Notes under the pieces: generated by a model | What the model was told of the DNA's origin: nothing | Database searches by the model: none | What the model saw: only the letters and a program-made list of their open reading frames with translations | DNA from: Geomicrobium sediminis | GTDB taxonomy: Bacteria > Bacillota > Bacilli > Bacillales > Marinococcaceae | Direction: 5' to 3' | Assembly: GCF_016908595.1 (NCBI RefSeq) | Contig: NZ_JAFBEC010000016.1 | Span: 1-64,000 of the forward strand | DNA: 64,000 bases | Translations under genes and position numbers: made by a program | In this document: in pieces, positions 34,053 to 42,930 of the stretch | How positions within the stretch are numbered: the first letter of the stretch is position 1 | How the letters are laid out: each line of letters opens with the position of its first letter

Positions 34053-35042
34053 CTATGAGTGAGGTGTAACGTTAAGCTCTGGTGTTTTTGGATCTTGATC
34101 CTTTGGTGTATCTTGCTTTAGTGGTCGTTTTGACCAATAGGTAGCCATGATTGGTCCGGTAATGTTATGCCAAGCCGTTCCGATGACGCTAGGGATTGCG
34201 GCAAGAGGCGAAAGGTGTGCGGTTGCAAGTGTTACACCAAGCCCTGTGTTTTGCATTCCGATCTCGATGGAAACGGCACGTCGTTGACTTGGGGTTAGCT
34301 TAGAAATTGTAGCGGCTGCATAACCGAGTGCAAGGCCAGCGGCGTTATGAAGCATAACAGCTACGAATGCAATTAAGCCTGCTGAAGCGAGTGTATCAGC
34401 ATTGGCACCAACAGCACCAGACATGATTGCAAGAATAGCAACGACTGATACGAGTGGCATAACAGTAACTGTCTTATCAACAAATGCTGGTACGAACTTT
34501 CTAAGTAAAAGTCCAATGGCTACTGGGATAATGATCACTTGAATAATCATGGTGAACATGCTCATAAAGTTAACTGGCATCCACTGTCCAGCGAGCAAGA
34601 ATAAGATGGCTGGCGTTGCAATTGGCGCAACGAGTGTGGATATCGACGTCATCGTAATGGAGAGAGGCAAGTCTCCTTTAGCTAAGTAAACCATAACGTT
34701 TGAGGATGTTCCACCAGGTACAGAGCCGAGAAGAACGAGTCCAGCAGCAAGCTCAGGCGGTAAGCTCAATGCTAAGGCAATAAGAAAAGCAGTGAGTGGC
34801 ATAATTGTATATTGAAAGAGAAGACCTAATAAGACCGGCGTCGGTTTTTTTGCTACGAGTGTAAAGTCGACAGGCTTTAACGTCATTCCCATTCCAAGCA
34901 TAACGATCCCGAGTAAGATCGGAACGTAGCTATTGATCGGGATGAATGGGTCTGGCATAAGAAAAGCAGTGAATGCTGCGATGATTACGAGTACAGCAAA
35001 GTAACGACCTGCAAATGTGCTCACTGAAGCAAGGAACTTCAT
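34053..35042 (-). CDS. Bile acid:Na+ symporter family transporter (BASS)
   Basis: A 329-residue membrane protein with about ten hydrophobic segments and the family motifs VLLGSVPGGTSSNVM and EIGMQNTGLGVTLA, where the polar residues line the Na+ and substrate sites. The C-terminal tail of about 25 residues is hydrophilic. ATG follows GGGGGAATAACG. It lies 13 nt after a GlcD-type flavoprotein dehydrogenase, so the pair probably imports and oxidises a 2-hydroxy acid. BASS transporters of bacteria carry organic acids such as pyruvate, pantoate or glycolate more often than bile acids. Confidence 0.88.
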   Translation of the reverse strand: MKFLASVSTFAGRYFAVLVIIAAFTAFLMPDPFIPINSYVPILLGIVMLGMGMTLKPVDFTLVAKKPTPVLLGLLFQYTIMPLTAFLIALALSLPPELAAGLVLLGSVPGGTSSNVMVYLAKGDLPLSITMTSISTLVAPIATPAILFLLAGQWMPVNFMSMFTMIIQVIIIPVAIGLLLRKFVPAFVDKTVTVMPLVSVVAILAIMSGAVGANADTLASAGLIAFVAVMLHNAAGLALGYAAATISKLTPSQRRAVSIEIGMQNTGLGVTLATAHLSPLAAIPSVIGTAWHNITGPIMATYWSKRPLKQDTPKDQDPKTPELNVTPHS

Positions 35043-35055
35043 CGTTATTCCCCCA

Positions 35056-36420
35056 TTAGTTGATAAGTTTATTAGGATTCATACGATTATCTGGATCAAA
35101 TGTTTGCTTTAGAACCTTCATAAGTTGAAGTGCTTCTCCGTGTTCTTTCTGTTGGTATTTCTTTTTACCGAGCCCAACCCCATGTTCACCGGTACAAGTT
35201 CCCCCAACAGAAAGGGCAAATTCAACAACTTCTTCATTAAGTTTGGAGGCAGCTTCAACTTCTTCTGGGTCGTCACGATCAAACATTACTAAGATATGAT
35301 AGTTTCCATCGCCAACATGACCAGCAATGCCACCTTCAAACCTCGATTGATCGACGACTGAACGAGCGTGGGTAATTGCAGCGGCCAACTTAGAAATTGG
35401 CACACACACATCTGTTACCATCATTTTTTTCCCTGGTGAGCTGTGAACGTGTGCATAAGCAAGGTTATGTCTTGCTTCCCATAATTTGTTCCGAGCAGCC
35501 GTGTCTTTTTCAAATTCAATTTCTTTACAGCCGAACTCTTTAACAATTTCTTTTGTAAATTCAACGTCTTGCTTTAATCCAGCTTCATTACCGTGAAATT
35601 CTAAAAACAATGTTGGCTGAATGGAGTAATTTGTGTCGCTAAACTCATTGGCCTTTTGAATAGAGGGCTCGTCAACGAGTTCGCATCGTGCTACTGGAAT
35701 ACCCGCTTGAAGAATTTGTACGACTGCTTGGACAGCGTGATCAACGGACGGGAAGGTTGCACGACCAGCAACAATTTGTTCTGGAATTCCGTACACTTTC
35801 AATGTGAGCTCAGTGAAGCAACCGAGAGTCCCCTCTGAACCGGCAAACAATCCATTGAGGTTATAGCCAGACGACGATTTAGCAGCTAAGCTACCTGTAT
35901 GAATGACAGAACCATTTGCAAGGACAACCTCTAAATTGCGAACTTGATCTCGCATAATGCCATAACGAACGGAGCTCGTTCCACTGGCATTGGTGGCAGC
36001 CATGCCTCCGACGGTCGCATTTGCACCAGGATCGACAGAGAAAAAAAGACCATGCTTCTTTAATTCTTTATTTAATTGGTCTCTCGTCACACCAGGTTGA
36101 ACTTTCACGAGCATGTCATCCGCTAGAATTTCAATAATGTTATTCATTTCTGAAAAGTCAATTGAAATGCCATCGGTCGTTGGGATAATATGACCTTCTA
36201 AGCTCGTGCCCATTCCATATGGATAGACGGGGCGATTTTCTTGTTTTGCGATGTTTAAGATGGATTGTACATCTTCTGTGCTATGAGGAAACACGACGAC
36301 TTCAGGCAAAATGGGTGCATGATACGACTCATCTTGGCTATGTAGCCCTCGTACACTTTCACTCGTAGAGAGTTGAGATTCTTGTAAAACTTCTTGTAAT
36401 AATCCAATCAGGGTGGACAT
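35056..36420 (-). CDS. FAD-linked 2-hydroxyacid dehydrogenase (GlcD / D-lactate dehydrogenase type)
   Basis: A 454-residue flavoprotein of the vanillyl-alcohol-oxidase fold. FAD-binding segments are YPYGMGTSLEGH and GGMAATNASGTSSVRYG. The substrate domain carries GHVGDGNYHIL and CTGEHGVGLGKK with the metal or substrate histidines. The ATG at 36420 after GGAGGGATAC is preferred to an upstream start at 36441. No iron-sulfur subunit (GlcF type) follows, so it may be a single-subunit D-lactate, D-2-hydroxyglutarate or glycolate dehydrogenase. It is in an operon with a BASS symporter. Confidence 0.88.
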   Translation of the reverse strand: MSTLIGLLQEVLQESQLSTSESVRGLHSQDESYHAPILPEVVVFPHSTEDVQSILNIAKQENRPVYPYGMGTSLEGHIIPTTDGISIDFSEMNNIIEILADDMLVKVQPGVTRDQLNKELKKHGLFFSVDPGANATVGGMAATNASGTSSVRYGIMRDQVRNLEVVLANGSVIHTGSLAAKSSSGYNLNGLFAGSEGTLGCFTELTLKVYGIPEQIVAGRATFPSVDHAVQAVVQILQAGIPVARCELVDEPSIQKANEFSDTNYSIQPTLFLEFHGNEAGLKQDVEFTKEIVKEFGCKEIEFEKDTAARNKLWEARHNLAYAHVHSSPGKKMMVTDVCVPISKLAAAITHARSVVDQSRFEGGIAGHVGDGNYHILVMFDRDDPEEVEAASKLNEEVVEFALSVGGTCTGEHGVGLGKKKYQQKEHGEALQLMKVLKQTFDPDNRMNPNKLIN

Positions 36421-36670
36421 TTGTGTATCCCTCCGAAGCAAAAATAGATATAAAGAGCATTATACACGAATTCAAAACGAAACGTTATAACTATTTTGAA
36501 AGATTATATAACAAGAATAGTATCTACAATAAGCATGGAATACCAAATTATCGGACAACCCATGTGAAGGTCGTAAATCGATCGGGAAATGTTAATGCGT
36601 AATGGTATACTTGGCTAATGGAATGAAGTGGTAGGATAAAGATAAGATCGATACGAAGAAGGTGGAGCAG

Positions 36671-37261
36671 GTGAGACGACTATTATTAAATCTATTCGGT
36701 TGTTTCGTATTGACAGCTGGGATTGAAGTGACTGGTCTAGCTGGATTAGCGACTTCTGGAGCGGCAGGTATGTCACTTACGCTAATGGGAATTATTGAAT
36801 TGCCTTTTTACTTATTGTTTATTCTCGTTAACATACCTTTTTTCATTTTGTCCCTCATAAAACTTGGCAAGGACTACACATTGAACTCCCTCTACTCTGT
36901 TACTATTGTTTCAATTATGACTATTTTTAGTGGGCAATGGTTTCAAATGGAGATTCCAACAGCAATCGGTTCTGTAATTGGAGGGCTACTTGTTGGAATT
37001 GGTGCAGTGCTAATTTTCTTAAGCCAATCATCGATGGGTGGAGCAACGATTCTTGCTGTATATTTACAAAAACGATATCGGATAGATCCTGGAATTGTTA
37101 TCTTTTGTTTCGATACATTTGTTGCATTTATATCATTTCTTATCTTAGGAGTTCATCAAGGTTTGTTGACGATTGTGAACATATTTGTCTGTTCGGTTGT
37201 GATCAGCCTTTCTAAACAAGCAATAGCGAAAAAAACGTTGAATATTGTCAGCGAAACTTAA
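36671..37261 (+). CDS. YitT/YczE-like membrane protein
   Basis: A protein of about 196 residues with five or six hydrophobic segments and the YitT-type sequences LATSGAAGMSLTLMGI, IPFFILS, IGGLLVGIGAVLIF and SSMGGATILAVYL. Function is not established. Two in-frame GTG codons compete (36662 and 36671); AAGGTGG fits the second better. It is a single gene between the divergent GlcD operon and a bidirectional terminator shared with cardiolipin synthase. Typical YitT proteins have an extra C-terminal DUF2179 domain, which is absent here. Confidence 0.75.
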   Translation: MRRLLLNLFGCFVLTAGIEVTGLAGLATSGAAGMSLTLMGIIELPFYLLFILVNIPFFILSLIKLGKDYTLNSLYSVTIVSIMTIFSGQWFQMEIPTAIGSVIGGLLVGIGAVLIFLSQSSMGGATILAVYLQKRYRIDPGIVIFCFDTFVAFISFLILGVHQGLLTIVNIFVCSVVISLSKQAIAKKTLNIVSET

Positions 37262-37290
37262 GGGAAATTGTCATCATTTCCCGGGAAATG

Positions 37291-37321
37291 AAAAAGACCC
37301 TCGTTTTTAGAGGGTCTTTTT
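37291..37321. terminator. Bidirectional terminator
   Basis: A 12-bp stem AAAAAGACCCTC (37291-37302) pairs with 37310-37321, flanked by A and T runs, between convergent genes. Confidence 0.88.
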
Positions 37322-37328
37322 CGACTGT

Positions 37329-38780
37329 TTATAGAATCGGTGACAATAAGCGAGACACAGCTTCTTTGATTTTAATCCATAGTGAGCGTTCTTTATAAAG
37401 CTGTGGAGTAAGTAAAGTGCTGTCTTTCATGTCGTCTAGAAAAAGGTTGTGCAATTTTTGTGCGACGGCTTCATCGTATACGGTTGCATTTACTTCGAAA
37501 TTCAAACGAAAACTCCTTGAGTCAATGTTCGTTGTACCGACTGAACAGACTTCTTCGTCAATGACAATCGTTTTCGCATGCATAAATCCCTTTTCATAAA
37601 TCCAGACGTTTGCTCCGTACTTCAAGAGCTCACCTACATGCGCAAGTGTTGCCCAGTAGACAAATGGGTGATCGGGCTTGTTAGGAATCATAATGTGAAC
37701 ATCAACGTTACTTAACAGTGCGATCTTAATCGCGTCCATAAAACTCGTATCGGGAATAAAGTAAGGCGTTTGAATCTTGATGCTTTTCTTCGCTGTCATG
37801 ATGAGCTTGATGTACATATTCTTAAGGTGTTCAGTTTCTGAGTTCGGTCCACTATCAACGATTTGAACAGGGCTAGAGCCACTATGACGTTCTTTTCGAC
37901 CAGCATATTCAGAGAGGTTGATTGAATCTTGTTTGGTTGCTTGCTTCCAATCAAGGATGAACCGGCCATGAATATGATCTACAGCACCACCTCTAATACG
38001 AAAGTGGGTATCTCGCCAATAGCCGAACTTCTTTTTCTTCCCCAAATACTCTCGCCCGACGTTAAACCCTCCAATGTAACCGATGTCGCCGTCGATAATA
38101 CAGAGCTTACGGTGATTTCGGTTGTTAATACGAAGGTTAACGACTTTAAAGATTGAGGGGAAAAATGCGGCAACTTCACCATTGTGCTCAATAAGTTCCT
38201 TGAAGAATGAGCGATTTAATCGCCTGGAGCCGATATCATCATAAAGGAGCCTGACTTTTACCCCTTCTTTAGCTTTTGCCGTCAATTCATCACGTAATTT
38301 TCTTCCGAGTTCATCTCTTTGAATGATGTAATACTGAATGTTGATTTCTTCTTTTGCTTGGCGAATATCATGAAACAGTTCATCGAATTTCGTCTTTCCT
38401 TCAGTGAATAATTCGACCTCGTTATCTGTCGTTATGATGGAGGTAGACGATTGCAAATTGATTAGCATTAATTGTTCATATTTATCTTGAAGCTTTTGAT
38501 CTTGGAACACAGATAAGTGTTGTTGCAAATGATAGACTTGAGCTTCTACAGCGATCTTTAAGTATTCACGTTCTTCTTTGGAGAGATTGTAGAAGTTCTT
38601 TTGTTTTAAATGTCTTCCGAATATGAGATACAAAATAAATCCACCAATGGGTATGAAAAACAAAATGAGAATCCATGCCCACGTAGCACCGATGTCTCGT
38701 CGTTCAATAAACACGATAATAAAAGCGAGAAGTATATTAATGAGTAGAACAATTGAAAAGGTGCCTGTAATGAAAGACAT
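37329..38780 (-). CDS. cls: Cardiolipin synthase (PLD family)
   Basis: A 483-residue membrane enzyme condensing two phosphatidylglycerols into cardiolipin. Two N-terminal membrane helices (about 1-55) precede two phospholipase D domains, each with an intact HKD motif: HRKLCIIDGDIGYIGGFN and HAKTIVIDEEVCSVGTTNID. The size equals B. subtilis ClsA/YwnE. The ATG at 38780 is used; an upstream start at 38828 would add a hydrophobic extension atypical of the family. It is monocistronic. Cardiolipin is notably abundant in alkaliphilic bacilli. Confidence 0.93.
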   Translation of the reverse strand: MSFITGTFSIVLLINILLAFIIVFIERRDIGATWAWILILFFIPIGGFILYLIFGRHLKQKNFYNLSKEEREYLKIAVEAQVYHLQQHLSVFQDQKLQDKYEQLMLINLQSSTSIITTDNEVELFTEGKTKFDELFHDIRQAKEEINIQYYIIQRDELGRKLRDELTAKAKEGVKVRLLYDDIGSRRLNRSFFKELIEHNGEVAAFFPSIFKVVNLRINNRNHRKLCIIDGDIGYIGGFNVGREYLGKKKKFGYWRDTHFRIRGGAVDHIHGRFILDWKQATKQDSINLSEYAGRKERHSGSSPVQIVDSGPNSETEHLKNMYIKLIMTAKKSIKIQTPYFIPDTSFMDAIKIALLSNVDVHIMIPNKPDHPFVYWATLAHVGELLKYGANVWIYEKGFMHAKTIVIDEEVCSVGTTNIDSRSFRLNFEVNATVYDEAVAQKLHNLFLDDMKDSTLLTPQLYKERSLWIKIKEAVSRLLSPIL

Positions 38781-39031
38781 TGCATCAAGCCCTTTCTTTA
38801 AGAAATTGGCTATTATTATTGTAAGCAAAAAAAGGAAGTAATACCAATATTGTCTCGACTCATGTCGAAATCGCGCTTCAAATATCTTAAATCCGTTTAG
38901 GATATAGAGATTTGCTAGATTTTATATTACATTGAATAGGAGATAATTGATTTTAAACAATTTGACATTGATTCTAATTGTTTAACCTACAATTCTAAAA
39001 AGAGAGATACGCGCTTAAGGAGGAATCACAG

Positions 39032-39655
39032 GTGAATCACAAGGAGCAGACCATCGTACAATCTATCGGTAAATGGTACGAGAGTATGATTCAAGGTAGA
39101 GAGTTACGAGAGGTCCACCAAATGAAGCTAGACGTTGAAAGGCGTCTGCCTCATGAGATGCAGTCGACAATCAAGATGTATTATGAACTTGTTTTATTCT
39201 ATTACAATATTACGTATCATCGCGTTTTAGATCAAACGGCACCAAAAGTAAAGCAAGAGTTAAACCCCATGATTGAGGAAACAAAAAGAGCTGTATCGTT
39301 TCTGCACCATTCATTGATTGGAAAGCTGAATCATGAACAAGGAAAGTATCATTCAGCGATTGATTCTTATCACCGTGCAGAAGAGTACATGCACGGCATT
39401 GGTGAAGATAAGAAAGTAAACTTCTATAATCATTTAGGGCAAAGCTATTTAAAACTGAACAATAGTTATCAAGCAGACGTATATTTTAGAAGGGCAATGT
39501 CTTTTAGTAGCAAAGAGTCGATTCTACGAGAGGACATTGGTTTTTATAGTGAGCGAAAAACGACTGCGTTTAATCAAGGACGGAAAACGAGTCATCAACA
39601 ACGAGCGATCCAGAGCAAACGCACGAAGGTCACTTCATTTAAAAAAGCTCAATAA
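39032..39655 (+). CDS. Truncated Rap-type TPR protein
   Basis: A 207-residue protein matching the N-terminal half of Rap family regulators: a three-helix bundle (IGKWYESMIQGRELREVHQMKLDVERRL, residues about 12-75), then helices and TPR-like repeats such as GKYHSAIDSYHRAEEYM and YNHLGQSYLKLNNSYQADVYFRRAM. Rap proteins are about 375 residues; here the frame ends after roughly two TPRs in a basic polar tail (KTSHQQRAIQSKRTK). The three-helix bundle is the part that binds Spo0F or ComA in known Raps, whereas the missing TPRs bind the Phr pentapeptide. No phr gene follows. GTG 39032 has an excellent AAGGAGG site, so it is probably expressed. Its last 17 nt overlap the convergent monooxygenase gene. 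Confidence 0.75.
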   Translation: MNHKEQTIVQSIGKWYESMIQGRELREVHQMKLDVERRLPHEMQSTIKMYYELVLFYYNITYHRVLDQTAPKVKQELNPMIEETKRAVSFLHHSLIGKLNHEQGKYHSAIDSYHRAEEYMHGIGEDKKVNFYNHLGQSYLKLNNSYQADVYFRRAMSFSSKESILREDIGFYSERKTTAFNQGRKTSHQQRAIQSKRTKVTSFKKAQ

Positions 39656-40589
39656 TTCGCTTAAACGATCGTTCTCTTTCTAATGGATCATAGATCGATG
39701 CGACTAGAAGAAAGGATTCTGATTGATAGTCATCAACTAGGCGTTTCATCGCCTCTTTTACTCGTTTTGGTCCCCCGATAATCATCCGTTTTCGATTCTG
39801 TTTGATCTTCTTTTGATCACTCAATGAGAATGTTTGTCTACTAGCTTCTTCGTATGAAGGGATCCGACTGTCTAATCCTTTTTCTACGTTTAAAAGCCAA
39901 AGATCCTGGCTTAATGCCAGTTTTTCAGCATGTTCATTATCTTTTCCACAGATTACAAAGACGGCAGTTTTTATATCGTGTGTATGATGTAGCTCGCGTA
40001 ATGTTTGATGAGTTTCTACACCGTGTTCAGGTTGGATAAAGTGTCCAAACACATATCCAACTTGTTCATCATTGGCAAGCTTTGCGCTATTCGGTCCTAG
40101 TCCAAGTACATATAATCGGGGTGGTTCTTGCGTTCGGGGAGTCGCCCTGATTTTTGTATTCCCATGTACATAGTTTTGTAATTGCTGTACCTTTTGTTGG
40201 AAAATCCCCATCTCATTTTCTTTTCCATTCGCTAGAAGTGAACGGATCGTTTCATTTCCTCCAGGAGAGCGACCAACACCGGCTTCAATTCGTCCAGGGA
40301 ACAACGCTTCTAATTGGAGGAGTTGGGAAGCGACTTTGTATGGACTATATTGCGGTAAAAGAATTCCGCCACTACCTACTTGAATCTGCTTTGTCCGGCT
40401 TGCGGCGGCAGCCATCATAATTTCGGGTGAGCTTGAGGCCATGCCCTTTGTTCCATGATGCTCAGCGAACCAGTAGCTAGAATAACCCCAACCTTCTGCT
40501 AACTCCACGAGTGAGAGGGTGTGTTGTACAGTCTGCTCAGCAGTCATATTCTTTGGAGTCGGCATTTGATTGAGAATTCCTAGCTGCAT
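39639..40589 (-). CDS. Luciferase-like flavin monooxygenase (LLM class)
   Basis: A 316-residue bacterial-luciferase-fold oxidoreductase that uses reduced FMN or F420-type flavin. Typical elements: WGYSSYWFAEHHGTKGMASSSPEIMMAA, GSGGILLPQYSPYKVA, FPGRIEAGVGRSPGG, and a late GPKRVKEAMKRLVDDY. The ATG at 40589 with AAGGACG upstream gives the standard N-terminus (MQLGILNQMP). Substrate not predictable; close relatives include MsnO8-type and alkanal monooxygenase-like proteins. It is monocistronic and ends inside the truncated rap gene. Confidence 0.85.
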   Translation of the reverse strand: MQLGILNQMPTPKNMTAEQTVQHTLSLVELAEGWGYSSYWFAEHHGTKGMASSSPEIMMAAAASRTKQIQVGSGGILLPQYSPYKVASQLLQLEALFPGRIEAGVGRSPGGNETIRSLLANGKENEMGIFQQKVQQLQNYVHGNTKIRATPRTQEPPRLYVLGLGPNSAKLANDEQVGYVFGHFIQPEHGVETHQTLRELHHTHDIKTAVFVICGKDNEHAEKLALSQDLWLLNVEKGLDSRIPSYEEASRQTFSLSDQKKIKQNRKRMIIGGPKRVKEAMKRLVDDYQSESFLLVASIYDPLERERSFKRIIELF

Positions 40590-40903
40590 AAATTCCACGT
40601 CCTTATCATTAACGTCTGTCATATATAGTGTATCAACCGAATGCAATCATTCGTTTGTTCGTTGCTTCCTTAAGACAATTGACTTTGTTACGGGTGCAAA
40701 TTGTGTATTCCCTCTATCGCGCGTTTCAAACCAGACGAGCATACGCTTTGATTAAGTGTATTTCTTTATCGCACAATACGAATTAAGAAAGAAACCTCAG
40801 CTTGATCGTGCGTAATGTAACTAAGTCATTAAAACAGAAGAATTGTAGGTCGGTGCAAGGGAGAGAAACCTTATGCTATAGTAAGGGAAAAAGAGCTGAT
40901 ATT
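40590..40903. other. Intergenic region with promoter of the phosphatase
   Basis: Spacer between divergent genes. The right side holds TGCTATAGT (40874-40882), an extended -10 element placing transcription near 40889, just before the phosphatase ribosome site. No convincing small gene was seen; short frames lack ribosome sites. Confidence 0.5.
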
Positions 40904-41626
40904 ATGCAGAAGCAAAAAGCATTTGTAATCGGAGATTTGCACGGATGCTATGATGAATTGCAACAATTGCTCGAGCATTGGAATCGTGACGAAGAGATGC
41001 TCGTTTTTTTAGGGGATTACATTGATCGTGGTCCGAAGTCGTTACAAGTTGTTCAATGTGTCATGAAGCTTCAAAATCAATACGATGACGTGATTGCACT
41101 AAAGGGAAATCATGAAGATATGTTCTTAGATTGGATGAATTCGGAGCAAGTCGAACGTTTCCTACGTAATGGTGGTGTGCAAACGTTAGATTCAATGATT
41201 GAGCAAAGTGAAACATTTGATGAAGGTTCTTACACAGCGTTTAGAGCGATTATTGAAGAGGAATTTGATGAAGAGTTGCGATTTATGAAACAGCTACCCC
41301 ATTTCCATGAATGGGGTGACTATTTCTTTGTACATGCTGGCATTGACGTCAATAAAGAGTTGGCAGATCAGACGAAAGAAGATTACCTCTGGGTTCGTGA
41401 ACCATTCCATGCTGGCTGCAATCGTTCTGGTAAAACGATTATCTTTGGTCATACCCCTGTCCAACGTTTGCATGAAGACGAGCGCGATGAGGCTTGGTTT
41501 TCTGAATGTGAAACGAAGATTGGTATCGATGGTGGGGCAGTGTTTGGAGGACCATTAATTGGATTAAAGGTAGCTCTTGATGGGGAGCCGGAAGTTATTG
41601 TTGTAAACATCGAAGATGAGGTTTAA
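40904..41626 (+). CDS. PPP-family metallophosphatase
   Basis: A 240-residue serine/threonine phosphatase-like enzyme with all metal motifs: GDLHGC (residues 11-16), GDYIDRG, GNHED, VHAGID and FGHTPV. It could dephosphorylate proteins or cleave diadenosine polyphosphates, as several short bacterial PPP enzymes do. The ATG at 40904 is chosen because the motif-bearing part begins there and a promoter lies directly upstream; the open frame back to 40802 would overlap that promoter. It ends 4 nt inside the convergent GNAT pseudogene. Confidence 0.85.
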   Translation: MQKQKAFVIGDLHGCYDELQQLLEHWNRDEEMLVFLGDYIDRGPKSLQVVQCVMKLQNQYDDVIALKGNHEDMFLDWMNSEQVERFLRNGGVQTLDSMIEQSETFDEGSYTAFRAIIEEEFDEELRFMKQLPHFHEWGDYFFVHAGIDVNKELADQTKEDYLWVREPFHAGCNRSGKTIIFGHTPVQRLHEDERDEAWFSECETKIGIDGGAVFGGPLIGLKVALDGEPEVIVVNIEDEV

Positions 41627-42134
41627 GTAAGAAAGCGTGCCATGAGAACAGTATGTTGGAAAGTTCCATCAGGCATTCTTTTATCATCTTTTAAGGTTCC
41701 TTCAATAACGAAGCCGTAGTTTTTGTAGAGTTGAAGGGCCTTATAATTTGATTCTTGAACTCGCAAGTTACTTTTGCGAGTTGATGATCGTCTGCATAGG
41801 ACAGACAATCTTGTAATAATCTCGTGCCAAGTCGTTTGCCCCAATGACTCTTTTGAATGGCAACCCCAAATTCAACGTGATGTTGAAACCGATTTAAGTT
41901 GCTTCCTTGTAATCTAGCAAATCCGACGAGCTTTTGATTGTGTTCAGCGACAACACAATAACGGTTCTCTTCCTCGTGATCTTTAATTTGAATCTCTCGA
42001 AACTGTGCTTTGCTTAAGGCCTGTTCGCCTTCTTCGCGGTCTAGATGATCCGTTTCTTTGTCGACGAGTTGACGTAAGTTTGAGAGTTGCAACGCATCGT
42101 GTACAGTAGCAGCTCGAACAGTGTAGTCGAACAT
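41623..42134 (-). pseudogene. GNAT acetyltransferase with frameshift
   Basis: Starts ATG 42134 (MFDYTVRAA) after AAAGGAG. The first frame encodes the GNAT core up to HQLAKVT, including FGVAIQKSHWGKRLGTRLL, the acetyl-CoA-binding loop. Near 41768-41770 one base is missing: the frame then reads CEFKNQIIRPF and stops at 41691, while the -1 alternative continues correctly as LRVQESNYKALQLYKNYGFVIEGTL to the stop at 41623. The repaired protein would be about 170 residues, similar to ribosomal or spermidine-type acetyltransferases. It could be a real pseudogene or a one-base sequencing error. Confidence 0.85.
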
Positions 42135-42234
42135 AGATGTGACTCCTTTCAAGTGGTTGAATTGCATGAGCGTTGCAGTGAGGAACGATTTCCGATATGC
42201 TAATAATAAGGATGATTCAAGGGGATTAGAAAGT

Positions 42235-42444
42235 ATGAAACGAACACAATTTGACTGGACGAGCATGTTTATATATTTTATCATTGCTTTCGTCTTAATA
42301 ACGATTTTGAATACACTTGGCTATGAATTGCCTTGGTACGGAATGATTTTACTGTTTCTCATCATTTGGATTGCAGTAACCGTTTTCGTGAATATGGTTC
42401 GACGAGATCGTGCAAAGAAGATGGAAGACAAAGAAAATCAGTAA
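42235..42444 (+). CDS. Small two-helix membrane protein, hypothetical (69 aa)
   Basis: A 69-residue protein beginning MKRTQFDWTSMF with two hydrophobic segments (about 10-27 and 34-53) and a basic, charged tail RRDRAKKMEDKENQ. ATG 42235 follows AAGGGGATTAG; an earlier in-frame start at 42139 would overlap the divergent GNAT promoter. Family not recognised. It ends at a terminator. Confidence 0.65.
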   Translation: MKRTQFDWTSMFIYFIIAFVLITILNTLGYELPWYGMILLFLIIWIAVTVFVNMVRRDRAKKMEDKENQ

Positions 42445-42451
42445 ACACGTA

Positions 42452-42480
42452 AGTCTCTTCGTAATGAGGAGACTTTTTTT
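42452..42480 (+). terminator. Intrinsic terminator
   Basis: The stem AAGTCTC pairs with GAGACTT, followed by T7, directly after the 69-residue membrane protein gene. Confidence 0.75.
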
Positions 42481-42927
42481 AGTGCGTATTTTGAGGTAGT
42501 TCATCGTTTCAAGCTTGCTATAAATGGTTAGATCATTCTAGTGAATATGGAGAAAAAGATTGTAAGCAATTCAGGAATGTAAGAAATCGCTGCAGAAACA
42601 GTTTTGACCGTGAGGAAATCTTACAAGAACTTTTTAAAAATTTTAAATACTATATTGATTTATAGCAGGAAATACTTCATAATCATAAAAACATAAAGCA
42701 TTTGCTTCGGATAATAAGCATACGAAGAAAGTCTAGACGCATCAACTCATACATAATGAACGTATTTAAGAGAATGATGTGATGAGCAGAGGTGCTTTCG
42801 TATTATATATGGGAAAAAACTCAGATATGCACGCAGTACAGTCAGGTAAACCTTAATTTATCTGACTATTTATACTTTATCGTGTTAGACAAAGATAGAG
42901 GACAACTATACAAAGAGGGGGCAAAGC
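42481..42927 (+). promoter_or_regulatory. Regulatory region upstream of the peptide-uptake operon
   Basis: A 447-bp AT-rich gap without a credible gene. A palindrome GTCAGGTAAA-N6-TTTATCTGAC (42841-42850 with 42857-42866, one mismatch) is followed by TATACT (42871-42876), a likely -10 element, with a start near 42883 and the GAGGGGG ribosome site about 30 nt later. The palindrome would cover the -35 region, suggesting a repressor or activator site. AACTTTTTAAAAATT near 42629 is a weak CodY-like match with three mismatches. Confidence 0.5.
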
Positions 42928-42930
42928 GTG

